Shown here: piece after piece, positions 17,444 through 25,544 of the stretch
How the letters are laid out: every line of letters starts with the position of its first letter
Position numbering within the stretch: the first letter of the stretch is position 1
Source: JAPHTQ01 sp050299175
GTDB taxonomy: Bacteria; Pseudomonadota; Gammaproteobacteria; Thiohalomonadales; Thiohalomonadaceae
Direction: 5' to 3'
NCBI GenBank assembly: GCA_050299175.1
Contig: JBNKVM010000030.1
Coordinates: forward strand, 1 to 64,000
Length of the DNA: 64,000 nt
Position numbers and translations under genes: made by a program
Notes under the pieces: model-generated
The model's input: only the letters and a program-made list of their open reading frames with translations
Told to the model about the DNA's origin: nothing
The model's database searches: none

Positions 17444-18649
17444 TTACCGCCAGCGACGGCGCAGACCCAGGCCAATAAAACCCAGCAACAAACCCACCCA
17501 ACCCAAAGCACCTGTAACCGGTGCAGCACCACTGGAAGCGGTGCTGGTCACGGTCTTCGATGCCGTGTCGTTAGCATTGTTGATGTCACCACTGGTAGTT
17601 GCAGTGGCGCTATTGGTCAGTGAGGTCGAACTGGCCCCGGTAGCGTCCACCTTGATAGTTACCGTACTGTTGGCACCAGCAGCCAGGCTGGCGAGGTCAC
17701 AGGTCACCTTGCCGCCGGAGGGTGTGCCGCAATTCCAGCCGGAACCGCTGGCCGAGATGAGACTGGTCCCACCAGGCAGGGTATCGAGCACACTTACCGC
17801 ACCCGAGGCGGTATCGCCGTAATTAGTTGCCGTGACGTTGTAGGTAACGGTATTGCCGGAAGAACCGGCACTCATGCTCAGTCCCACGTCGATACCGGCG
17901 ACCAGGGCCATAGCACTGACGACACCCGCCGCACGCGGCGATGCCCCGGCAGCAATCATGGTGCCGGCACTCAGTGCGTCACCATCGGCGGCGAAGCGCT
18001 GCATCTGCACCGCACCGTTGGCATCGCTCCAGCTAACATTGAAGCTACCGTTATCGGCCATCGCTACCGACGGATGACTACCGTCGCCGCTGATCAGGAG
18101 TGCGTCAGTCAACGCGTTACCATCAGCCAGATAGACTCGCGCCATAATCCCCATGCTGCCGTTACCCGCCAGCGCATCTTCCCAGGCCACCACATAATCA
18201 CCGGCGGCACTCATCGCCACTGTCGGGTTTTGTTGCACGCCGCTGGCAATGGAGTTAACGCGAAACTCACTGCCGATGGCCGTACCGTCAACCGCATAAC
18301 GCTGCGCATAGATCCCACTGTCACCGCCTTCGTCGGTACTCTGCCAGACCACAATCGATTCACCGTTGGCGGCCATCGCCGAAACCGGCGACTGCTGCGC
18401 ACCGGCGGTGGTGGTGTTGACCTGAAATGCCACTGCGGTTGCGGGCATACCCTTTACATCGTAGCGGCGAGCAAAGATGCCGGACGCATCGCCATCCGCA
18501 CCGCTGTTATCCTGCCAGGCAACGACACTGTTACCCGCTGCGTCCATGGCAACCGCGGTGGCATCACCAACGGTCACGCTGTTTGCGCCACCGGCAAGCA
18601 CCAGCATAATCGCGGTGCCCAGCGGTTTGCGTATGGGTGAATGGTGCAT
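17444..18649 (-). CDS. Secreted repeat protein with DUF11 domain and C-terminal membrane/Arg tail
   Basis: The 401-residue exported protein begins with a hydrophobic signal segment (TAIMLVLAGGANS). About residues 28-230 form repeated beta-propeller-like units of about 45 residues with the pattern AMAANGESIVVWQ and AMSAAGDYVVAWED. Residues about 258-370 form a DUF11/CARDB-like immunoglobulin domain (TVTYNVTATNYGDTASGAV; LPGGTSLISASGSGWNC). The C-terminus is a short linker, one hydrophobic helix and a basic end (ALGWVGLLLGFIGLGLRRRWR). That tripartite layout resembles CTERM protein-sorting signals. Function is unknown; it is probably a surface or extracellular protein. It is divergent from the FeoB-like gene. 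Confidence 0.8.
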   Translation of the reverse strand: MHHSPIRKPLGTAIMLVLAGGANSVTVGDATAVAMDAAGNSVVAWQDNSGADGDASGIFARRYDVKGMPATAVAFQVNTTTAGAQQSPVSAMAANGESIVVWQSTDEGGDSGIYAQRYAVDGTAIGSEFRVNSIASGVQQNPTVAMSAAGDYVVAWEDALAGNGSMGIMARVYLADGNALTDALLISGDGSHPSVAMADNGSFNVSWSDANGAVQMQRFAADGDALSAGTMIAAGASPRAAGVVSAMALVAGIDVGLSMSAGSSGNTVTYNVTATNYGDTASGAVSVLDTLPGGTSLISASGSGWNCGTPSGGKVTCDLASLAAGANSTVTIKVDATGASSTSLTNSATATTSGDINNANDTASKTVTSTASSGAAPVTGALGWVGLLLGFIGLGLRRRWR

Positions 18650-18865
18650 GTTCCCTCCTGATATGTGGATGAATTGTTGTTTTTATCCGCAACGAATGGC
18701 TATTTATTCGCCGCGTCTTTATATTATTTTTACTTTTTTATACAAGCAGTTACGTGCTCAGCGAGAATGTGCTCGCAAGGTTAATCCAGACTTAAAAACA
18801 GAATCCGCCGCGATAATTTTTGACCTTGCTTGTGGTCGCCATCACGCTGGTGAACAATAACGGCA

Positions 18866-20920
18866 ATGAAAACGATAAATACCGTTGCTGTTGTCCCCGT
18901 ACGTGGTCCGCTTTTTCGCGGTGAACGTCGTCTTCGCATTGCGCTGGTGGGTATGCCAAGTAGCGGCAAGAGCACCCTGTTCCAGGCGGTATCGAGTACC
19001 TCAATCCATGTCGGTGAACTTGCCGGCACTCATCAGTCCTATCGAGAATGTATCGTGCAGATCGGTCTCGACGAGGCGAGTCTGGTAGACCTGCCCAGCC
19101 TCCACTCGATGCATCATCTGCAACGGGAAGACCTCGGCGCACTCAAATACCTGCTATGGGGCGATCAACGCCCGCCGGTTTCGAGTCATGAAGCGGAAGG
19201 TCCGGCGGCACCTTTTTCGCCACCCGATGTGATCATTCAGGTTGCCGATGCCACCGCGCTGGAGCGCCACCTGGAACTGACCCTGGAACTCTGCCAGCTT
19301 GGCCGTCCGGTGGTACTGGCGCTGAACATGATGGATGCGGCGCGCAACAAGGGCTTGCACATCAACACCCGCACCCTGAGCAAGGTGCTGGGCATCCCGG
19401 TTGTCCCAACCATCGCCATGATGGGTCATGGACTCAGCAAACTGTTTAGCACCGCAGTGGAAAGCATGCGGATCAAAACCTGTCCGCTGCCACAACCACC
19501 GAGCAAACATATTCACGATGCGCTGCTGCCGTTGAGCGAAGAGCTGCGCTGTCCCGCGATTAACGACGCCTTTGATGTTTCGCAGGCATTCCTGCTGTCG
19601 CAGATCGCCGAGGGCAACCAGTATTTTCTTGATGAGATCGCACAACACTTTCCCGAACTGCTGCCGAAGTTATTGCATCTGCGTGAACAGGCGGAAGAGA
19701 GCATGCCGCGCTCATTGGCTGAGGAGATCCATGCGGATCGCCACTATCGCGCCGCCAACATCTTCGAAGAAGTCACCCGTATCGGCGGACCGTACAAGGC
19801 AAAGAGTTGGCGTTACTGGCTCGATGAACTCTTCCTGCATCCGCAGTGGGGGTTGATCGGCAGCCTGGCAGTGTTCGCGATGATCCTGTTCATCGTCTTC
19901 GAGGTCAGTGCGTGGCTTGATAGTCTCACCGCAGCCCGTCTGGTCGAATGGGTCTCCGCCTGGCAACCGCAAAGCACCATTGGCGTGATCGGTCGTGCGA
20001 TTACCGATGGCCTGATCGGACTGATCGGTATCGTCGTCCCTTACATGATCCCGCTGGTGATGTTGCTGGTGGCGCTGGAAGAAGCAGGGGTGATGCAGCG
20101 TATCGCCTTCGTCGTGGATCGCGGTTTCCACCACCTCGGCCTGCACGGCGGTGTCGCGGTGCCGTTTCTACTCGGCTTTGGTTGCAATGTCCCGGCGATC
20201 TCCGCCGCCGCCGAAGCCAGCCACGGACGCGAGCGTGTGGTCTCCGCGCTGTTGATCACCTTCGTGCCCTGCTCAGCCCGCTCGGCGATCATCCTCGCCC
20301 TGGCGGGAAAATATCTCGGCGGTTTCGGCGTACTCGCCATCTTTCTCACCACCGCACTGGTGATCGCCATCGTCGGCAAGCTACTCACCCGCCGTTATCC
20401 AGAAACCACACCGGGACAGGTACAGGAGATACCACCCTATGCCCTGCCATCGTGGCGAGCTTTATTGCGCAGCACCGCAAGCCGTACCAGTGACATCATC
20501 ACCATCGTTACGCCACTGCTGATCGGTGGCAGCATTTTGCTGGCAATGCTTTCGCATTTTGGTGCCGATCAGGCGATCAACACCGTACTGACCCCGATCA
20601 CTCACTGGTGGCTCGGCCTGCCGGTGGTGCTCGGTGTGCCGATCCTGTTCGGTATCCTGCGTAAAGAGCTGTCGCTGCTGATGATCTACCAGGCCCTCGG
20701 TAGTTTCGAGATCGGCCACTACATGGACTGGATTCAGATCACCACCTTCCTGCTGTTCCTCACCTTCTACATCCCCTGTGTCTCCACCTTTGCGGTGATG
20801 CTGAAAAAGATCGGCGCCCGCGAGGCCTTCTATTCGATCTTCCTCTCGGTCTCGGTGGCGCTGCTGGTTAGTGGTGTGATCCGTTTTGCGCTGGAACTGA
20901 TTCGCTTCGCCAGCGCATAA
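18866..20920 (+). CDS. feoB: FeoB-family ferrous iron transporter (variant, no FeoA)
   Basis: The 684-residue protein has a G-protein domain (about 20-190), a helical spacer and a C-terminal polytopic membrane region. G1 is GMPSSGKST (29-37) and G4 is ALNMMD (NxxD). G3 reads DLPS where classic FeoB has DLPG. The first gate motif GFGCNVPAI near 435 is canonical. The second reads VPCSARSAII instead of the usual CGARLP form. No feoA or feoC is adjacent and the protein is about 90 residues shorter than E. coli FeoB. GTP-gated Fe(II) import is the likely role, but the altered motifs leave room for another divalent metal. It sits beside a haem-rich cytochrome cluster. Confidence 0.85.
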   Translation: MKTINTVAVVPVRGPLFRGERRLRIALVGMPSSGKSTLFQAVSSTSIHVGELAGTHQSYRECIVQIGLDEASLVDLPSLHSMHHLQREDLGALKYLLWGDQRPPVSSHEAEGPAAPFSPPDVIIQVADATALERHLELTLELCQLGRPVVLALNMMDAARNKGLHINTRTLSKVLGIPVVPTIAMMGHGLSKLFSTAVESMRIKTCPLPQPPSKHIHDALLPLSEELRCPAINDAFDVSQAFLLSQIAEGNQYFLDEIAQHFPELLPKLLHLREQAEESMPRSLAEEIHADRHYRAANIFEEVTRIGGPYKAKSWRYWLDELFLHPQWGLIGSLAVFAMILFIVFEVSAWLDSLTAARLVEWVSAWQPQSTIGVIGRAITDGLIGLIGIVVPYMIPLVMLLVALEEAGVMQRIAFVVDRGFHHLGLHGGVAVPFLLGFGCNVPAISAAAEASHGRERVVSALLITFVPCSARSAIILALAGKYLGGFGVLAIFLTTALVIAIVGKLLTRRYPETTPGQVQEIPPYALPSWRALLRSTASRTSDIITIVTPLLIGGSILLAMLSHFGADQAINTVLTPITHWWLGLPVVLGVPILFGILRKELSLLMIYQALGSFEIGHYMDWIQITTFLLFLTFYIPCVSTFAVMLKKIGAREAFYSIFLSVSVALLVSGVIRFALELIRFASA

Positions 20921-20924
20921 ATGC

Positions 20925-20948
20925 ATGAGGCCCCTCGCGGGGCCTCAT
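20925..20948 (+). terminator. Hairpin between convergent feoB and cytochrome b genes
   Basis: A perfect 10-bp stem (atgaggcccc / ggggcctcat) with a 4-base loop (tcgc) starts 4 bases after the feoB stop and 27 bases from the opposing cytochrome b stop. There is no clear T-run on either side, but the position between convergent genes fits a bidirectional transcription stop. Confidence 0.6.
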
Positions 20949-20974
20949 ACAACAACATAACTTCCTGTCACGTC

Positions 20975-21625
20975 TTACTTCATCGGTACAATCCGCGTCT
21001 CGGTCAGATAGGCCTCTTCCGCCTGGGTCAGATCCACCTCATCGTAACCGGTCACCATCGGTTTGACGTGAGCGACAAACGAATGGCCGGTGGTCAGCAG
21101 ATAGATGTGCACAATCACGAAAGAGAGGATCGCGTAGGCAGCACCGACGTGTACAAACACGATCGGCTCAAGCAATACACGCCCGGTGGTTTCATGCCAC
21201 AGACCATAGAGCAGATAGGGAATGCCGGTGATCCAGATCGCCGGGAACAGCACCACCTTCAGCAGCATGTAGGCAATCGCCTGTAACGGATTGTGCTTGC
21301 GCCAGAACAACTTGCGATACGGATGTTCTTCACCGTGGAAAATACCCCAGGCGTAATAGCGTGTCACCGCCTGTAGACCTTCAAGCTTCGGCAGGTAGTG
21401 ACGCCAGTCACCAGTGGTAAACAGCCAGAAGGTGGCGAATAACCACAACACCATCAAACTGATCGCCGCCACGGTATGCAACATCACCGCGCTTCTGAAA
21501 TCGATCAACTGGTGAATACCACGCACGGCAAAGCCACTGAACAGCAGCGTCATAATCAACAACATCTGGGTCCAGTGCCAGATCCGCTCAAAGCGTTTGT
21601 AAACCATTACTGTCCGGGTAACCAT
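20975..21625 (-). CDS. Cytochrome b561-type membrane subunit
   Basis: The 216-residue integral membrane protein has four main hydrophobic helices (about 17-40, 48-70, 106-126, 140-175). Histidines are placed as haem b ligands: RIWHWTQ, MLHTVAA, FVHVGAAYAIL and VIVHIYLLTTGH. This is the cytochrome b/b6 (Ni-hydrogenase b subunit or thiosulfate reductase b subunit) fold. It starts at the octahaem cytochrome stop (shared base 21625), so the two are translated together. It likely carries electrons between the quinone pool and the periplasmic octahaem protein. Confidence 0.87.
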   Translation of the reverse strand: MVTRTVMVYKRFERIWHWTQMLLIMTLLFSGFAVRGIHQLIDFRSAVMLHTVAAISLMVLWLFATFWLFTTGDWRHYLPKLEGLQAVTRYYAWGIFHGEEHPYRKLFWRKHNPLQAIAYMLLKVVLFPAIWITGIPYLLYGLWHETTGRVLLEPIVFVHVGAAYAILSFVIVHIYLLTTGHSFVAHVKPMVTGYDEVDLTQAEEAYLTETRIVPMK

Positions 21626-23277
21626 CAGGCATGCCCTCCTTTCTTCTTGCGGCAGCAGAACCGGATAAACGCGTGTCCGGAGACGCCGAATACCGAACCA
21701 ATCACCATCAACAGACCGAGGGTATCGAGCCAGTTATGGCTGTCGTAACCGGGCAGATAGATACCTTTAATGCCCGCGAGGCGACTATCCTCGCTATGAC
21801 ACTCGGCACAATGCAGCGCATCGTGTTTAGGCGCCACCATGTGATTGATTGGCCAGTAGGAGTAAGTTTCGATGAAACCATACTCACCGCTATAGGGCAG
21901 CTTGTACTCATCCATCGCATGTTTGATCGCCTTGCCGAAATCGTAGTTGCCCCAGTAGGCGTCGGTATCGTCACCCCACAGATAGGTATACACCAGCGTG
22001 TTATTCACCTTGTCGTAGGGCTGGATGGTGTGCATCCGCTTGAATGGCCAGATACGTGAATTGGAATCGTCGGCAGAACCATTGATCGCATTCACTTCGA
22101 TCGGCGCGGTTGCCGGATCGAACTTCATATCGATGGTGGTGTAGTTCATCACTCCATCGAACCAGGCGTAGTAAGGCTTGATGTTCTCACCCCACTCAAA
22201 GTTGCCCTTGATCGAACGATAGGTGTGGCGATGTTCGCCGTTACCCTGTACATAGCCCTCTTCGGAGAAACCGGCACCGTCACGGGTTTTGCCTGCAGTA
22301 CGCCAGTCCCAGTCGACCTTGGTGGCGACACCGCCACGGGCGAAGGTGGGGATATGGCAGGTCTCGCAGGCAACCTTTGCAACGTGATCGTTGAGTTTGA
22401 TTCCTAGCAATTCGTCACCCTCGTGTGGCGAATTGCCGTGGCACACTTCGCAACTTGCTGCGTGACGCTGCTCGCCGGGCTTGCCGATACCTTTGGTATC
22501 ACGCGCCAGCATATCGTAGTGACTGCCAGCAATCTCGTGTGCTTTGGTGCGGTGACACTCGGTACAGGTGAAATCGAGCCCCTGTTCATTCATGTGCACG
22601 TCGAGCTTCTTGTCCGGGTGTAACAGCGATGAATCAAGATCGCCGTGTTTCACGCCATCGCCACCACCGCCGTAGAAGTGGCAGACACCGCAATCCTGGC
22701 GGTTGGGCATGCCCACATGCTTTGCCACATCGGCAAAGTCGATAGGCTTGAGCCCTTCGAACATTACGGCACAGGCTTTGTTGCCGGTGGAGTTGGGTGT
22801 TTTGTAGTAACCGCCGGTACCGTCGTGACAGACCAGACAGTCAACGTTGTCCTGATTACTGAAATCGAAACTCTCGTCCTTCCAGCCATACCCGGCGTGA
22901 CACTGAGCGCACATCCCCTCGTTACCGCGGGCATTGGTGCAGAAAGTATTCACCAGATGTTTCTTGCCGAGTTGCTGACCGGTCTTGGGATTGGTGTACT
23001 CCCAGGTCCAGTGGATCGACTTCATTACCTGCTTACCCGCCTCGGTATGGCAGGAGAGACACGCCTTGGTGACCTCCGAACCATTGGCAAAGGGGCCTTG
23101 CAGCTCCTTGAATTGGGTATGGTCGGCGGTTGAGTCGGAGTTGAGTTTGGCAGCAACGCTTTTGGGCGCTGCCTCGGTGGATTCGCCTCCCGTAGAGGCC
23201 TGGGCAGCTACTGCACACACCAGAAATCCGGCGGCCAGCAACCAGCGCCAAGGGCGGCGCTCAGGGTAAAGGGACAT
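21625..23277 (-). CDS. Octahaem c-type cytochrome, tetrathionate reductase (Otr) family
   Basis: The 550-residue exported multihaem cytochrome has a signal peptide ending near AAQAS (28) and eight CXXCH motifs: CLSCH, CAQCH, CLVCH, CGVCH, CTECH, CEVCH, CETCH and CAECH. Eight haems with this length and spacing match the octahaem tetrathionate reductase family known from Shewanella, whose members reduce tetrathionate, nitrite or hydroxylamine in vitro. A C-terminal hydrophobic helix (about 520-540) followed by basic residues (CCRKKKGGHA) should anchor it on the periplasmic side. It pairs with the adjoining cytochrome b. The physiological substrate cannot be read from sequence. Confidence 0.9.
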   Translation of the reverse strand: MSLYPERRPWRWLLAAGFLVCAVAAQASTGGESTEAAPKSVAAKLNSDSTADHTQFKELQGPFANGSEVTKACLSCHTEAGKQVMKSIHWTWEYTNPKTGQQLGKKHLVNTFCTNARGNEGMCAQCHAGYGWKDESFDFSNQDNVDCLVCHDGTGGYYKTPNSTGNKACAVMFEGLKPIDFADVAKHVGMPNRQDCGVCHFYGGGGDGVKHGDLDSSLLHPDKKLDVHMNEQGLDFTCTECHRTKAHEIAGSHYDMLARDTKGIGKPGEQRHAASCEVCHGNSPHEGDELLGIKLNDHVAKVACETCHIPTFARGGVATKVDWDWRTAGKTRDGAGFSEEGYVQGNGEHRHTYRSIKGNFEWGENIKPYYAWFDGVMNYTTIDMKFDPATAPIEVNAINGSADDSNSRIWPFKRMHTIQPYDKVNNTLVYTYLWGDDTDAYWGNYDFGKAIKHAMDEYKLPYSGEYGFIETYSYWPINHMVAPKHDALHCAECHSEDSRLAGIKGIYLPGYDSHNWLDTLGLLMVIGSVFGVSGHAFIRFCCRKKKGGHA

Positions 23278-23575
23278 CTAAAATCACTCCTGCCACAAAC
23301 ATTCACCAGAGCCGTGCAGACGGTTCGGGTGTGATCGTAGGCTGATTGAGAGTTTGGCAAATTCGAGGCGCAAAAAAAGGGACAAACAGTTGCCCCCTCC
23401 TTATTGTCTCGTCCTTTCCCCCCCTATCCCTGCGCGCATTTAACCAGCATTCATGACAAATGGCAATATTTGCTGAAGAGACAGAAATAAGCGTCACTAA
23501 TGGAGAATGGCGTCACAACCCAAAACGAAAATGGCCTGCAAGCAGGCCAGTACAAGAAACTACAGGAAAAGAATA

Positions 23576-23935
23576 TTACATATCGGGTGGTGCAACCGGC
23601 TCGAGACCGAGGATAAAATCCGCCAACTCTTCACGCTGCGCCTCGGTGGTTTGCGCCTTCATCGGCGGCATAACGATACCACCGGTATACTTGGTCCAAC
23701 GTCCCCTGCCACCATTGGCGATCTGATCCATGATCTCCTTCTTGCCGGTCTCTTTGTCATCCTTGTATTTATAGGCGACCCAGGTCCAGGCGGGGCCGAT
23801 AAGTTTCCTGTCGATTGCGTGGCAGGTGATACACGCAGCCTTGGTCGCCACCTCCGGCATCGGCTGTGCGACGGCAGTAGAAAGCGATACCAGCAATACC
23901 GGGCTACTCAACCAAAGCAGATGATATCTGTGCAT
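23576..23935 (-). CDS. Class I cytochrome c (c551/c552-like)
   Basis: The 119-residue periplasmic monohaem cytochrome has a signal peptide cleaved after TAVAQ (about 24) and haem motif CITCH. The C-terminal methionine-ligand region VMPPMKAQ is followed by a helix (REELADFILGLEP), as in c551. I chose the ATG at 23935 because a GGGGAGGAG ribosome site lies just upstream and the signal peptide starts there. A longer upstream extension in the same frame is not protein-like. It lies 298 bp downstream of the octahaem cytochrome start and may serve as a soluble electron carrier. Confidence 0.9.
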   Translation of the reverse strand: MHRYHLLWLSSPVLLVSLSTAVAQPMPEVATKAACITCHAIDRKLIGPAWTWVAYKYKDDKETGKKEIMDQIANGGRGRWTKYTGGIVMPPMKAQTTEAQREELADFILGLEPVAPPDM

Positions 23936-24080
23936 ACCGACTCCTCCCCGTTGGTTTACATTACAAGAAAGATAGTCAGCTACAGGAGGATCGCAACCAT
24001 CACCACAGATAGTAAGTAAATGACTAGGGAACTGACCGTGGTTTATCTCGATTAACTCGAGCCACTTTAAAAAAAGTAGG

Positions 24081-25532
24081 CTATGGGGCCTGCATGAATC
24101 CCAGATCAGCAGGAAGGACGCCCAAATTTGGGAACGTGGTTGTGATGTCACCATCCGCCGCAATCAGGCCAAACCATGTTGCCAGCGTCGAAGCATATTG
24201 ATCGGTTGTAATAGTTGGAATCGTTCTGCCTGATCCGACATCGAGTGGATTGTCGACACCGACACTGGTGGGCGGGAAGGTGCCGTAGATATCCCCACCG
24301 TTGACCGCACCACCTGTAACAATGTGGTGCCCACCCCAACCGTGATCGGTACCACTGCCGTTACTGGCCAGTGTCCGACCAAATTCCGAGGTGGTAAAGG
24401 TCGTAACATTGGCACTCATGTCGCCGACGCCGTTAGGCAAGCTGGCCATCGCTGTATCGAAATACTCCATCGCGTGAGCCAGTTGTGCCATCAGATTACC
24501 GTGGCTCGGTAACTGTCCATTATGCGTATCGAAGCCACCGACATTGAGATAGAAAATCTGCCGCTTAACCCCCAGTGCATTCTGACAGGCGATAATTCGC
24601 GCCACGGTTTGCAGCTGTCGTGCGATGGGATTGGTACTCTCGCCACCGTAGTAATTAATATACGGCGTGAGCGGGACCAGCGATGAAGTGGGTGTTGCCT
24701 CCAGCGCGCCATTAAGCGTAGCCTGCGCGTCGATAGCGCGTTGCACCACCGCGGCATGATCCTGTTCCAGTAGATTGCTGGCAGCGGCGTTGGTAATAAT
24801 ATCCTGCAGCGGGTTGTAGCTTGCGCCGAACAGATTCGACAGGCCTCTAATCGTTACCGCACTACCATTGGAATTGACCTGGTACTGGTGAATGGTATCG
24901 CCAGCCAGAAAGATACAGTTACCCGACAAAGAGATGTTAGTGAAATTAGGCTGGCTATTGCTGGTGCTAAGTATATCGCTCGTCCGTCCGCCCCAACCGG
25001 ATAGGGGATTCGATGGGTTAGCAGATTGCCATTGTTCCGTCTGATCGCTATGGGAAAACAGGTTCTCCGGTTTAATCGTCGCACCTGACTGATACTCGGT
25101 CTTGTCTGCAATCGGGTCGATCAATGTACCGACGTTTGCCACGATCGCGGCACGCCCGCTGTTAAACATACTCTGCAACGGCCCCATGCCAGGATGCAGT
25201 GCAAAAGCACGAGTACCTACCGCGTCTATCTTGGGTGTGGCTGGTACGATAGGCAGCAAATCTGCCTGTGGTATAGCAATAGAACCACCACGTGCCGCCT
25301 GATAACCGGCCCACGAAGGCGTGTCGGTCGCGATCACCATATTGGCACTATCGTTTCCTCCCGCCAGGTTAATGCAAACCAGCGCCTTGTAATCGGCATA
25401 GATGGGCGCAGCAAAAGCCCGCTTTGCTCCAAGCAGGTTCAACGCAAAAGAGGCACCAAAAGAGCTGGCAACCGAAAGTGCAGAAACTTTTCGCAGAAAT
25501 TCACGGCGCGATGTATCGAAGGATTTGCTCAT
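24081..25532 (-). CDS. DUF1501 family protein, Tat-exported
   Basis: The 483-residue protein has a twin-arginine signal (SRREFLRKVSAL, residues about 8-19) and hydrophobic core ending at AFAAP. DUF1501 proteins belong to the alkaline phosphatase-like superfamily; the family blocks LVCINLAGGNDSANMVI, SEFGRTLASNGSGTDHGWGGHH and YLNVGGFDTHNGQL are present. The neighbour 12 bp upstream is a DUF1800 protein. This DUF1800-DUF1501 pair recurs in many bacteria and is presumed to act together in the periplasm or outside the cell; the activity is not established. Confidence 0.88.
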   Translation of the reverse strand: MSKSFDTSRREFLRKVSALSVASSFGASFALNLLGAKRAFAAPIYADYKALVCINLAGGNDSANMVIATDTPSWAGYQAARGGSIAIPQADLLPIVPATPKIDAVGTRAFALHPGMGPLQSMFNSGRAAIVANVGTLIDPIADKTEYQSGATIKPENLFSHSDQTEQWQSANPSNPLSGWGGRTSDILSTSNSQPNFTNISLSGNCIFLAGDTIHQYQVNSNGSAVTIRGLSNLFGASYNPLQDIITNAAASNLLEQDHAAVVQRAIDAQATLNGALEATPTSSLVPLTPYINYYGGESTNPIARQLQTVARIIACQNALGVKRQIFYLNVGGFDTHNGQLPSHGNLMAQLAHAMEYFDTAMASLPNGVGDMSANVTTFTTSEFGRTLASNGSGTDHGWGGHHIVTGGAVNGGDIYGTFPPTSVGVDNPLDVGSGRTIPTITTDQYASTLATWFGLIAADGDITTTFPNLGVLPADLGFMQAP

Positions 25533-25544
25533 AGTGTGCCTCGG

